A DNA stretch of 64,000 nt from CBFDBF01 sp050304615. Lineage in GTDB: Bacteria > Pseudomonadota > Gammaproteobacteria > Chromatiales > Chromatiaceae. Below are positions 18,294 through 26,774 of the stretch, piece after piece (position 1 is the stretch's first letter; every line of letters starts with the position of its first letter). Below the pieces are notes generated by a model. That model saw only the letters and a list, made by a program, of their open reading frames with translations. It searched no databases and was not told the origin of the DNA. Where the stretch lies: assembly GCA_050304615.1 (NCBI GenBank), contig JBNLDW010000003.1, positions 62,001 through 126,000 on the forward strand, read 5' to 3'. The position numbers and the translations under genes were made by a program.

Positions 18294-19655
18294 GTGTCTA
18301 TCCAGGCTGCCGACAATAAGCATGAGACCCGCATGCAGAGGTTGCAGGCACTGCTAGATAGTGGCGCCCTAAAACAATCCGGTCACCTGCTAAATAGCCT
18401 TAGACCAGGCGAGATCGCGCATCTTCTAGAGGGGCTGCCTATCGCCGAGCGTGAGATCGTCTGGAATCTGGTCAACGAGGAGAACGACGGTGAGGTGCTG
18501 ATGGAGCTGGCCGATGATGTGCGGGCCGACCTCATTAGCCGGATGAAGCAGGATGAGGTGGTTGCAGTCAGTGAGGGGCTGGACACCGATGACCTGGCCG
18601 ACTTGATCCAAGAGCTTCCTCACTACATCACCACCCAGATCCTCGACTCCCTGGACACACAAAACCGGCAGAGGGTGGAGACCGCCCTCTCCTTTCCCGA
18701 GGATACTGCTGGCGGCCTGATGAATCCGGACACGATCACCATCCGCCCGGAGGTGACCCTGGATGCAGTAATCCGCTACCTGCGGCTAATCAAGGATAGG
18801 GTTCCGCCACACACCGATAGCCTGATCGTGGTAAACAGGGAAGAGCGATATCTGGGAATGCTCTCTCTAACCAATCTGGTAACCAATGACCCTACAAACA
18901 TCGTGGCCGAGGTGATGTCGCTAGATATCAAGCCGATCCCAGCTACCTGGGAGGATAACAAGGTGGCCAATCGCTTCGAGCAACATGATCTCCTCTCCGC
19001 CCCGGTGGTAGATGATGACGGCAAGCTGCTGGGTCGCATCACCGTGGATGATGTGGTCGACCTGATTCGTGAAGAGGGCGAACACGCCTTCATGGGACAG
19101 GCTGGTCTATCGGAAGATGAGGATATGTTTGCTCCGATCATGGTCAGTGCCAGACGCCGCGCGCTCTGGCTAGGGGTGAACCTGATTACCGCCTTTCTTG
19201 CCTCCTGGGTGATCGGACAGTTTGAGGCAACTATAGAAAAGATTGTAGCCCTGGCTGTGCTGATGCCTATCGTTGCCAGCATGGGCGGTATCGCCGGTAG
19301 CCAGACCCTCACACTCACCATTCGCGGCATCGCCCTAGGCCAGCTCTCCAGCAAGAATGCGCGGCAACTCCTGTTTAAGGAGATGGCGGTAGGTGTGTTT
19401 AATGGTCTTATATGGGCGGTGGTGGTGGCAGTTATCGCCGGACTCTGGTTTGAAAGTACAGATCTCGCCCTGCTGATTGCCGCCGCTATGGCCATCAACC
19501 TGATGTTTGCCGCCTCTACTGGCGCTATCCTACCGCGGCTGCTGAAGAAGTTAGGGATCGACCCAGCACTAGCTGGAGGCGTCCTCTTGACCACGGTCAC
19601 AGATATCGTGGGCTTCCTCGCCTTTCTTGGTCTCGCCACCATCTTTCTGATGTAA
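18294..19655 (+). CDS. mgtE: Magnesium transporter MgtE
   Basis: Homodimeric Mg2+ channel of the inner membrane gated by cytoplasmic Mg2+. The start GTG 18294 is chosen because AGGAGAG stands 7 bases before it; a TTG 30 bases upstream is less likely. The 453 residues comprise an N-terminal helical MgtE_N domain (LLEGLPIAEREIVWNLV), a CBS pair (MNPDTITIRPEVTL, VAEVMSLDIKPIPAT) and a C-terminal domain of five helices including MPIVASMGGIAGSQTLTLTIR. Confidence 0.95.
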   Translation: MSIQAADNKHETRMQRLQALLDSGALKQSGHLLNSLRPGEIAHLLEGLPIAEREIVWNLVNEENDGEVLMELADDVRADLISRMKQDEVVAVSEGLDTDDLADLIQELPHYITTQILDSLDTQNRQRVETALSFPEDTAGGLMNPDTITIRPEVTLDAVIRYLRLIKDRVPPHTDSLIVVNREERYLGMLSLTNLVTNDPTNIVAEVMSLDIKPIPATWEDNKVANRFEQHDLLSAPVVDDDGKLLGRITVDDVVDLIREEGEHAFMGQAGLSEDEDMFAPIMVSARRRALWLGVNLITAFLASWVIGQFEATIEKIVALAVLMPIVASMGGIAGSQTLTLTIRGIALGQLSSKNARQLLFKEMAVGVFNGLIWAVVVAVIAGLWFESTDLALLIAAAMAINLMFAASTGAILPRLLKKLGIDPALAGGVLLTTVTDIVGFLAFLGLATIFLM

Positions 19656-19664
19656 ACTGTCCCG

Positions 19665-20588
19665 ATGTCAGCATTGATCAAGATAGACAATCTCTCCCGC
19701 TATTATGGTGACCTCTGTGCAGTCAACGATGTCAGCTTCGAGCTTGAACGGGGAGAGATACTAGGTTTTCTTGGACCCAATGGCGCGGGTAAATCTACCA
19801 CTATGCAGATGATCGCTGGCGGTCTGGCTCCCAGCAGCGGTAGCATCCAGCTAAATGGCATTGACCTGCTGCAACATCCAGCCAAGGCAAAACAGCACCT
19901 CGGTTATCTACCGGAACAACCGCCACTCTATACCGATCTGACCGTAAATGAGTATCTACGCTTTTGTGCCCGACTACAGCAACTGCCTAGCAGAGAGGTG
20001 ACGGTCGCCGTAGAACGGGTAAAGGAGCGTTGCGGCCTGGGACCAGACGGTGGCCGCCTGATAGCCAACCTCTCCAAAGGCTACCGCCAGCGGGTAGGTA
20101 TAGCCCAGGCACTGATCCACGATCCAGATACCATCATCCTGGATGAGCCTACCAGTGGTCTTGACCCCAACCAGATCAGAGAGATCCGCCAACTAATAAA
20201 ACAGCTGGGCGAAGAACACGGAATACTGCTCTCCACCCACATCCTGCCGGAGGTAGAGGCTGTCTGCGACCGCGTACTTATCCTGCATAAGGGCCACCTG
20301 GTATTTAGCGATAGCGTGACTGGACTAAACCACAGCAGCGCCACACCGCATCTATTAATAACCCTGGCGCGACCACCGCAGCAGCAGGAGCTGGAACAGC
20401 TGTCTGGGGTCGCCGCAGTAGAACCGCTCACACCGGGCCGCTACCGACTCCTGCTGAATAGCATCGAGGCCACCGAGGGGATTGCCGAACAGAGTATCAA
20501 CAAAGGCTGGGGGCTGTGTGAGCTTACCCCAGATAGGCATGGCCTGGAGCAAACCTTTACCCAACTGACCACTGCGGAGGCGGGATAA
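19665..20588 (+). CDS. ABC transporter ATPase, GldA-like
   Basis: ATP-binding subunit, 307 residues, of an ABC-2-type exporter related to the Bacteroidetes gliding set GldAFG. Walker A GPNGAGKST, signature NLSKGYRQR, Walker B TIILDEPTSGLD and the His switch STHILPEVE are present. A C-terminal extension of about 90 residues follows. It is first of four co-directional genes (ATPase, permease, GldG-like, DUF4340) with gaps of 1-4 bases. Substrate unknown. Confidence 0.93.
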   Translation: MSALIKIDNLSRYYGDLCAVNDVSFELERGEILGFLGPNGAGKSTTMQMIAGGLAPSSGSIQLNGIDLLQHPAKAKQHLGYLPEQPPLYTDLTVNEYLRFCARLQQLPSREVTVAVERVKERCGLGPDGGRLIANLSKGYRQRVGIAQALIHDPDTIILDEPTSGLDPNQIREIRQLIKQLGEEHGILLSTHILPEVEAVCDRVLILHKGHLVFSDSVTGLNHSSATPHLLITLARPPQQQELEQLSGVAAVEPLTPGRYRLLLNSIEATEGIAEQSINKGWGLCELTPDRHGLEQTFTQLTTAEAG

Positions 20589-20589
20589 G

Positions 20590-21339
20590 ATGTTGGCAAT
20601 CGCCGCACGTGAACTGCGCAGCCTGTTTCTATCGCCTCTGGCCTGGATCCTGCTGGCAGTGATGCAGCTGATCATTGCCTGGCTATTCCTGGTGCAGCTG
20701 GAGCAGTTTCTTGAGCTGCAACCGCGACTGGCTGGCCTGGCTGGAGCGCCTGGGGTCACCGATCTGGTGGTCGCTCCACTGCTCGACAGCGCAGCCCTGA
20801 TCGCCATGCTGTTGATCCCCATGCTTACTATGCGTCTACTCAGTGAGGAGTACCGCAGCAATACCTTTACCCTGCTCCTCGCCTCACCGGTATCGTTGAC
20901 CCAAATCATTCTCGGCAAGTATCTGGCACTGCTAGGCATCCTCGCCTGCATGCTGTTACTGACCGCCCTGATGCCGCTCTCTCTGCTCTTTGGCAGTGAT
21001 CTGGATATGGGTAAGCTGGCGTCCGGTCTGCTTGGCCTGGGACTGAATCTGGCAACCTTTGGTGCCATCGGCCTGTTTCTCTCCAGCCTAACAGCCAGAC
21101 CTGCAGTGGCCGCCACTGCGACCTACGGCCTGCTGCTGTTTCTCTGGATTTTGAACCTAGCAGCCAACTCTGGGGAAGGTGGCAGTGCACTGTTTGCCTG
21201 GCTCTCACCGGTAGCCCATGTTCGCCAGCTCCTCTCCGGTCTGGTGCAGAGTTCTGATCTACTCTACTTCCTACTAATGATCGGTGCCTCTCTGCTGCTC
21301 TCCATCCATCGGCTAGAGAGCCGCCGCACCCTAGGGTAA
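20590..21339 (+). CDS. ABC-2 type permease, GldF-like
   Basis: Integral membrane subunit, 249 residues, about six helices, with the ABC-2 family pattern TMRLLSEEYRSNTFTLLLASPVSLTQIILGKYLA. It partners the ATPase one base upstream. Its substrate cannot be told from the sequence. Confidence 0.9.
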   Translation: MLAIAARELRSLFLSPLAWILLAVMQLIIAWLFLVQLEQFLELQPRLAGLAGAPGVTDLVVAPLLDSAALIAMLLIPMLTMRLLSEEYRSNTFTLLLASPVSLTQIILGKYLALLGILACMLLLTALMPLSLLFGSDLDMGKLASGLLGLGLNLATFGAIGLFLSSLTARPAVAATATYGLLLFLWILNLAANSGEGGSALFAWLSPVAHVRQLLSGLVQSSDLLYFLLMIGASLLLSIHRLESRRTLG

Positions 21340-21343
21340 GAGC

Positions 21344-22690
21344 ATGCAATCCGGCAAACAGAACCGTCTACCACAACGCCTGCAGGGAGCACTCTTCTAC
21401 CTGCTATTTGCAGTAGGCGTGGGGCTGGCCGGTTGGCTCAGCCACCACTACTCCAGCAGTTGGGACTGGAGCGCGGGGGGACGCAACAGTCTGAGCAGCG
21501 CCAGTCAGGCACTCCTGGCTCGGCTAGAGGCCCCCTTGCAGATCACCTCATTCAGCCCAGAGATGCCGCAACTGCGACACCAGATCAGCGACGTTATCGA
21601 GCGCTACCGTCGCTACCGGCCAGATATTGAGTTTGATTTCATCAACCCCGATACCAATCCAGACCTGGTACGACAACTGGGTATCCAGGTCACCGGGGAA
21701 CTGCGACTGGTATATAAGGGGCGTTCGGAGAATCTCAGCACTATAGATGAAGAGAGCCTGAGCAACGCCATCCAGCGGCTAATGCAGCAGCAGGAACGAT
21801 GGATCAGCGCCATAACAGGCCATGGTGAACGCAGCCTCGACGGCAAGGCCAACCACGACCTTGGGGGGTTCGGTGAGGAATTGCAACGCAAGGGATATCA
21901 GGTTCACTCGCTTGAGCTGGCCAGCGCCGTAGAGATACCAGATAACACCTCCCTGCTGGTGCTTGCCGACCCCCAGGTGGATTATCGCCCGGGTGAGATA
22001 AAACAGATCAGCCAGTATCTAGAGGATGGGGGCAACCTGCTGTGGATGCTCGATCCAGGCCCCATGCATGGGCTGGAGTCGGTGGCCAAACTGCTCGGCC
22101 TGAAGGCCCTGCCGGGCATTGTTGTAGATGCCAATGCCGCCGCCCTCGGTCTGGATAGCCCGGCAATCGCCCTGGTACCTAAATATCCTGCACACCCCAT
22201 CACCAACAATTTTGAACTGGTCACCATCTACCCCCATACCACGGCGCTACAGGTAGCGGAGAGCGATGAGTGGCAATCCACTCCCCTGCTCAACACCCTT
22301 TCCCGCTCCTGGAACGAGACCGGCCCACTGCAAGGTGAGGTGGAGCGCGACGAGAAGCTGGGTGAACAGGCGGGACCGCTCAGCATTGGCATTGCCATGA
22401 GCCGAGAGAAAAATGGGAGAGAGCAGCGGATACTGCTCTTGGGTGATAGCGACTTTCTTGCCAATGCCTACCTCGGTAACGGTGGTAATCTGCAACTGGG
22501 TCTAAATATGTTCCGCTGGCTGGCTGGAGATGACAAACTAATGAATATCCCGGCCCGTACTGCCCCTGACCGCACCCTCACGCTCTCTACTACGGCCAGT
22601 GCAGTCATCAGTTTAGGATTCCTGTTTATGCTACCAATACTCCTGCTGTCCACCGGTCTGCTGGTATGGTGGCGCAGGCGAAACCTGTGA
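21344..22690 (+). CDS. GldG-like ABC transporter auxiliary protein
   Basis: A 448-residue protein with one helix near the N-terminus (GALFYLLFAVGVGLAGWLS), a large periplasmic domain of the ABC-type uncharacterised transport (GldG) family, and a C-terminal anchor (GFLFMLPILLLSTGLLVWW) ending in RRR. Family features include DWSAGGRNSLS, PDIEFDFINPDTNP and GGNLLWMLDPGP. It likely forms the extracytoplasmic part of the exporter. Confidence 0.88.
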   Translation: MQSGKQNRLPQRLQGALFYLLFAVGVGLAGWLSHHYSSSWDWSAGGRNSLSSASQALLARLEAPLQITSFSPEMPQLRHQISDVIERYRRYRPDIEFDFINPDTNPDLVRQLGIQVTGELRLVYKGRSENLSTIDEESLSNAIQRLMQQQERWISAITGHGERSLDGKANHDLGGFGEELQRKGYQVHSLELASAVEIPDNTSLLVLADPQVDYRPGEIKQISQYLEDGGNLLWMLDPGPMHGLESVAKLLGLKALPGIVVDANAAALGLDSPAIALVPKYPAHPITNNFELVTIYPHTTALQVAESDEWQSTPLLNTLSRSWNETGPLQGEVERDEKLGEQAGPLSIGIAMSREKNGREQRILLLGDSDFLANAYLGNGGNLQLGLNMFRWLAGDDKLMNIPARTAPDRTLTLSTTASAVISLGFLFMLPILLLSTGLLVWWRRRNL

Positions 22691-22691
22691 G

Positions 22692-23540
22692 ATGAGACGC
22701 CAGACCTTGCTCAACCTGCTCTCGCTGGCCGTGGTGGTGGTGCTCTCAGTGGCCGTCTGGCTGACACCAGATGAGACCACACCAACGGCTAGACTTGCGC
22801 TCACCCCCCTACAGCCACAACAGATAAACTCTATCAAGATCAGCAACAGTCACGGCGAGATAGAGCTACAACGAAATGCGGATGGTTGGCAGATAACCGA
22901 ACCCCATATGCTCCCTGCCAATTCCCCACGAATAGAACAACTACTGAACATAGCTGGCGCAGAGAGCCTGCAGCACTTTCCTGCGCCCCCAGACAAGTTG
23001 GCCGAGTTTGGCCTACAACAACCACAGGCCACCATCCAACTCGGACCGTATCGTATCCTGATGGGCGGCACCAACCCGATAACCCACCAGCGCTACCTGC
23101 GTATCGACGATACCATTCATCTGATAAAAGATCGCTTTCCGCACCACCTTATGGCATCTCCTGCCGAGTTTGTGGCACTGGAAATACTACCGCCAGGACG
23201 CCAACTAGAGGCCATCCGCACCCCTGACTGGAGCATCTCCAAGGGACAGCACGGCAAGCTACAGCTGGAGCCACCCCAGGAGGGCCTCTCCATGGATGAT
23301 CTAAACCGCAAGATCACACAGTGGCAACACGCCCAGGCCACAACCGTCATCCCCCTGTTGCAGGCCGAACCGATAGGTGAATTGGCGCTGATTACTAAGG
23401 ATAGCGCCGAACCACTCCTATTTAAGCTGGTAAAGAGAGAGGAAGAAACCCTGCTATGGCGACCCAAACTGGGCCTCGCCTACCGCCTGCCGGCAGCCAC
23501 CAACCTACTAACCCCGCCTGCCAGCGGCGAGACCCCCTAA
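22692..23540 (+). CDS. DUF4340 domain protein
   Basis: A 282-residue protein with a single N-terminal membrane anchor (about 5-24) and a beta-rich periplasmic remainder. The start INSIKISNSHGEIELQRNADGWQITEP and RYLRIDDTIHLIKDRF match DUF4340, a family that regularly accompanies GldG-type transporters. It probably belongs to the same envelope complex. Confidence 0.8.
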   Translation: MRRQTLLNLLSLAVVVVLSVAVWLTPDETTPTARLALTPLQPQQINSIKISNSHGEIELQRNADGWQITEPHMLPANSPRIEQLLNIAGAESLQHFPAPPDKLAEFGLQQPQATIQLGPYRILMGGTNPITHQRYLRIDDTIHLIKDRFPHHLMASPAEFVALEILPPGRQLEAIRTPDWSISKGQHGKLQLEPPQEGLSMDDLNRKITQWQHAQATTVIPLLQAEPIGELALITKDSAEPLLFKLVKREEETLLWRPKLGLAYRLPAATNLLTPPASGETP

Positions 23541-23541
23541 A

Positions 23542-24354
23542 ATGCCTGAACTACCAGAGGTGGAGACCACCCGCCGTGGTATCACCCCGCATATCAAGGG
23601 AGAGACCGTTCAGCAGGTGGTAATCCGTAATGCAAAGATGCGCTGGCCAGTATCCGGCCAACTCAAAAAGATCTTACCGGGCCAACAGGTACAAGCGATA
23701 GGGCGGCGGGGAAAGTATCTGTTACTGCAACTTGAGCGAGGAACCTTGATCATCCACCTTGGCATGTCAGGCAGCCTGCGTATCGTGCCACCGGATACCG
23801 CTCCGGGCAAACATGATCACTTTGACCTACAGTTCAGCAATAAGATTTTGCGGCTGCGCGATCCACGCCGCTTCGGTGCAATAATCTGGAGCAGCAAACC
23901 GCCGGAACAGCATCGACTGTTGCTCCACCTCGGCCCAGAACCGTTTAGCGATGAGTTCAACGGTGACTATCTATACCAACTAGCACGGCGCCGACACGGC
24001 CCGGTGAAGAGCTTCATAATGAACGGCAAGGTGGTAGTCGGGGTGGGTAATATCTACGCCAATGAGGCGCTGTTTCTTGCGGGGATCCACCCCAATCGCC
24101 CCTGCAACCGCATCTCAAAAGATCGTTATCAACTACTAGTCAAAGAGATTCAGGCAATCCTACACACTGCAATCCAACAGGGTGGAACCACCCTACGTGA
24201 CTTTCGCCAGGAGGATGGACAGCCCGGATACTTCGCCCAGCAGCTGCAGGTCTATGGCAAAGAGGGTGAACCATGCCCCAACTGCGGGACAACCATACAA
24301 CAACAGCGGATCGGCCAACGCGCCAGTTGCTACTGTCCAAGATGTCAGCGCTAA
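23542..24354 (+). CDS. mutM: Formamidopyrimidine-DNA glycosylase MutM
   Basis: Base-excision repair enzyme removing 8-oxoguanine and FapyG with AP lyase activity. It has 270 residues. The catalytic Pro2 and Glu3 are in MPELPEVE, the catalytic Lys in RRGKYLLL, the H2TH domain follows (VVGVGNIYANEALFLAGIHP), and the C-terminal zinc finger has CPNCG and CPRCQR. It follows the DUF4340 gene after one base. Confidence 0.97.
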   Translation: MPELPEVETTRRGITPHIKGETVQQVVIRNAKMRWPVSGQLKKILPGQQVQAIGRRGKYLLLQLERGTLIIHLGMSGSLRIVPPDTAPGKHDHFDLQFSNKILRLRDPRRFGAIIWSSKPPEQHRLLLHLGPEPFSDEFNGDYLYQLARRRHGPVKSFIMNGKVVVGVGNIYANEALFLAGIHPNRPCNRISKDRYQLLVKEIQAILHTAIQQGGTTLRDFRQEDGQPGYFAQQLQVYGKEGEPCPNCGTTIQQQRIGQRASCYCPRCQR

Positions 24355-24368
24355 ACGGTTATTTACAT

Positions 24369-24385
24369 CGGTAATTAGTTTCGCA
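24369..24385. repeat. 17-bp repeat, first copy
   Basis: CGGTAATTAGTTTCGCA occurs here, just after mutM, and again identically at 33516-33532 in the repeat nest before the accessory genes. Both copies are intergenic. Whether it is the edge of a larger dispersed element cannot be seen from two copies. Confidence 0.55.
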
Positions 24386-24392
24386 ACAGCAT

Positions 24393-24418
24393 GTTGCAGC
24401 TTAAAATCAAGCTGCAAC
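24393..24418 (+). terminator. Hairpin after mutM, possible terminator
   Basis: A perfect 10-bp stem (GTTGCAGCTT against AAGCTGCAAC) with the loop AAAATC, 39 bases past the mutM stop. There is no T-tract behind it, so it may act as a 3' end stabiliser rather than an intrinsic terminator. Confidence 0.45.
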
Positions 24419-24469
24419 ACTATTAAACTATAGGAAGGCATACAACAGCAGTTTTACTAGGAGGATGTA

Positions 24470-24679
24470 ATGGGAATATTTGTTGGACTCAGCATGGGGG
24501 TGCTCATTCTCTATGCGATCATATGGCTGCTGCCACTTCTTTTGATCCTTGGCTCTAGCAAGACATCTGGGAGTGAAAAGCTCTTCTGGCTGCTGGCGGT
24601 ACTGTTTGTCTCATGGTTCGCCTGGATCTTCTACATGCTGTTGGCCCCGATCGGGGTTACCAGGGAGAACGAAAGATAA
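24470..24679 (+). CDS. Small two-helix membrane protein, PLDc_N-like
   Basis: A 69-residue protein with two membrane helices (about 8-27 and 40-60). The pattern SGSEKLFWLLAVLFVSWFAWIFYMLLAP resembles the PLDc_N (cardiolipin synthase N-terminal) small proteins found alone in many bacteria. A very strong AGGAGG site stands 4 bases before the ATG, which supports real expression. Function is unknown. Confidence 0.75.
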   Translation: MGIFVGLSMGVLILYAIIWLLPLLLILGSSKTSGSEKLFWLLAVLFVSWFAWIFYMLLAPIGVTRENER

Positions 24680-24692
24680 ACACTATCCAACC

Positions 24693-25142
24693 TCAATAGC
24701 TGAACTTCTCCACCACCTCATAACCGTAATCCTCTACCCAGCCCCAGGTGTAGCTCTGTAGATCATACAGGGCCGCATGTTGCGCCGCCTCGAATGAGCG
24801 CTGATCAAAACCGCAGCCGTAGCTGGTTCTTGGCTTGCCGCGCACCGTTGTATACTCACTCTTGATCACCACCACATAGGCGTGGGGCAACTCCGTATTG
24901 GCCTGTGGATGGACCCCGACATAACGACCACTATAGCCATTCTCCAGCAGGTACTGCTCAGCCTTATTAACGGCGCTCAGCGCAGTCTCCTCAGGTCCGG
25001 TCACCACCTTTACGGCAAGTGAGTTACCCAGTTTTTTGGCCACCACGCAGCCACCTCCAGCACTGCTGCCGGTAGCCAGTAGCAGCAGAAGCAGCCCAAT
25101 AGATGAGACCACCACCCCTCTATTAACAGAACAGTGCTGCAT
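24693..25142 (-). CDS. Secreted protein of unknown function
   Basis: A 149-residue protein from ATG 25142, preceded by GAGGTG; a GTG 9 bases upstream is less well placed. An N-terminal hydrophobic stretch VVVSSIGLLLLLLATGSSA is a signal peptide with a likely cleavage after SSA. Four cysteines would be few in the mature part; tyrosines and aromatic residues are frequent near the end (SYTWGWVEDYGYEVVEKFSY). I do not recognise the family. It converges on the small membrane gene (13-base gap). Confidence 0.6.
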   Translation of the reverse strand: MQHCSVNRGVVVSSIGLLLLLLATGSSAGGGCVVAKKLGNSLAVKVVTGPEETALSAVNKAEQYLLENGYSGRYVGVHPQANTELPHAYVVVIKSEYTTVRGKPRTSYGCGFDQRSFEAAQHAALYDLQSYTWGWVEDYGYEVVEKFSY

Positions 25143-25252
25143 GGATGCCACCTCATCAAAGATAAAAACTTACCGCCCTGTAAAAAGGCTAGGTGCTGCG
25201 ACATGGGGTGTCAAGGTAGACGGCTTAATAGGCCATGGCCAGTTCCACAGTA

Positions 25253-25288
25253 CCCAAAAAAGAAGGGCCCCTATATGGGGCCCATCCT
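25253..25288 (-). terminator. Intrinsic terminator of the ferredoxin gene
   Basis: Reading on the minus strand, GGGCCCC, loop ATATA, GGGGCCC (25265-25283) is followed by TTCTTTTTT. It stands 37 bases beyond the ferredoxin stop and fits a rho-independent terminator well. Confidence 0.8.
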
Positions 25289-25319
25289 TCATCTATATAT
25301 CAGCCAGCAACGAGCAATA

Positions 25320-25565
25320 TCAAGCACTCAAAGCCTCAAACTTGGCCTGTAGCTCTTCTTCACTCTCTACGTTGTCTGGGTCCTTAAGGATACAATCTAC
25401 CGGGCATACCTCGACACACTGCGGCTCGTCGAAATGACCTACGCACTCGGTACAAAGAGCAGGGTTAATCACGTAGATCTCATCACCCTCGCTGATTGCA
25501 TCATTCGGGCACTCAGGGACACATACATCACAGCTGATGCACTCATCGGTAATCATTAAAGACAT
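25320..25565 (-). CDS. YfhL family 2[4Fe-4S] ferredoxin
   Basis: Electron carrier, 81 residues. The first cluster is CxxCxxCxxxCP (C9, C12, C15, C19); the second is CTEC...CVEVCP, with the long insertion between the second and third cysteine (VGHFDEPQ) that marks the YfhL/Allochromatium-type ferredoxins. It stands next to coaD, as often in Gammaproteobacteria. A good terminator follows. Confidence 0.94.
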   Translation of the reverse strand: MSLMITDECISCDVCVPECPNDAISEGDEIYVINPALCTECVGHFDEPQCVEVCPVDCILKDPDNVESEEELQAKFEALSA

Positions 25566-25615
25566 ATTATTACTCCTGATTTCAGGGTCGTGTGACCCAA
25601 TTTAACAACCTGCTG

Positions 25616-26092
25616 TTAACCTGCCTTCTGTGCTAACGCAGCCGCAACCACCGGATGAACAAAATCCTTTACATCACCACCCAGAGCCGAAACCTCTTTA
25701 ACCAGGCTGGATGAAATAAAAGTAAATTGCTCTGCTGGCGTAAGAAACACCGTCTCCACATCCGGCGCCAACCGCCGGTTCATTCCAGCCAGCTGGAATT
25801 CATACTCAAAATCAGATACTGCCCGCAGGCCGCGCAATATCACGCTGGCACCACATTCACGGGTAAAATCCACCAACAGGGTGCCAAACTCCAGGACCTC
25901 AACATTCGGCAGGCCCTGCAACACCTCGCCAGCCAGTTTAACACGTTCCTTCAATCCGAATACCGGGCTTTTCCTAGGGTTTGCGGCTACCGCAACCACC
26001 ACCTTGTCAAACAGCCTTGAGGCACGCTCGATTATATCACTATGTCCGTTGGTAATCGGATCAAAGGTACCTGGATAAATGGCTGTCTGCAT
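25616..26092 (-). CDS. coaD: Phosphopantetheine adenylyltransferase
   Basis: Transfers AMP to 4'-phosphopantetheine in coenzyme A synthesis. From ATG 26092 it has 158 residues, the usual length; the longer reading of the frame adds 14 unrelated residues. Marks are AIYPGTFDPITNGH (nucleotide-binding, His17), ILRGLRAVSDFEYEFQLAGMNR and FISSSLVKEV. Confidence 0.96.
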   Translation of the reverse strand: MQTAIYPGTFDPITNGHSDIIERASRLFDKVVVAVAANPRKSPVFGLKERVKLAGEVLQGLPNVEVLEFGTLLVDFTRECGASVILRGLRAVSDFEYEFQLAGMNRRLAPDVETVFLTPAEQFTFISSSLVKEVSALGGDVKDFVHPVVAAALAQKAG

Positions 26093-26122
26093 GAAAAACC
26101 GTCTCTCTAAAACAGATTGGTA

Positions 26123-26141
26123 CCTCTGATTCAATCAGAGG
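26123..26141. repeat. 19-nt palindrome between coaD and rsmD
   Basis: CCTCTGATT and AATCAGAGG are separated by one base. A related palindrome with the same CCTnTGATTnAATCAGAGG pattern lies before hisG at 44010-44036, so this is a member of a dispersed palindromic family. Here it lies in the coaD 5' region. Confidence 0.5.
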
Positions 26142-26195
26142 CCACATAATATTATCAGATAACCAGCCATTAAATGACAATAGTCATATCACCCG

Positions 26196-26774
26196 TCAAT
26201 TAGTGTAGAGGAAAAATGCCACTTGACCAGCCTTTTTCTCCCGTAACGGCCGCCAACCATCCGGCAAATCAGGCAGCTCATCTGCTGCGTCCATCTCCAG
26301 ATAGATTTTTGCCTGCGGCCGCATCCAACCACCCTGCTCCAACAACAGACAGCACTCGCTCAGCAAATCATAACCAAATGGTGGGTCGAGAAATATAATA
26401 TCGAAGGGCTGAGCCTCCCGCTGTAGCCATATCCGGCTATCGGCCTGCTCGATCTGAACCTCCTGCTCCAGCCCCAGCATCTCCCTACTCTGCTGCAACT
26501 GCTGTACCGCCGCAGTCGCTTGCTCAATCAGCACTACCCGCGCGGCACCCCGGGAGGCCGCCTCAAACCCCAGCACACCACTCCCGGCAAATAGATCAAG
26601 GCAAGCCGCCCCCGGAAGATACGGCTGGAGCCAATTAAACAGGGTTTCTCGCACCCGATCACCACTGGGGCGCAATCCCGGTAGATCGGGAAAGGATATC
26701 TTCCGTCCCCGCTGGCTGCCGCCAACAATCCTTATCTGGTTACTCTTTCGCTGCACCCGATTCACTCTCTTCAC
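26196..26774 (-). CDS. rsmD: 16S rRNA (guanine-966-N2)-methyltransferase RsmD
   Basis: Methylates G966 of 16S rRNA with SAM. It has 192 residues. Marks are IRIVGGSQRGRKISFP, LRPSGDRVRETLFNWL, SAM motif LDLFAGSGVLGFEAASRGA and the catalytic FLDPPFGY. It overlaps the upstream M16 gene by 35 bases. Confidence 0.95.
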   Translation of the reverse strand: MKRVNRVQRKSNQIRIVGGSQRGRKISFPDLPGLRPSGDRVRETLFNWLQPYLPGAACLDLFAGSGVLGFEAASRGAARVVLIEQATAAVQQLQQSREMLGLEQEVQIEQADSRIWLQREAQPFDIIFLDPPFGYDLLSECCLLLEQGGWMRPQAKIYLEMDAADELPDLPDGWRPLREKKAGQVAFFLYTN

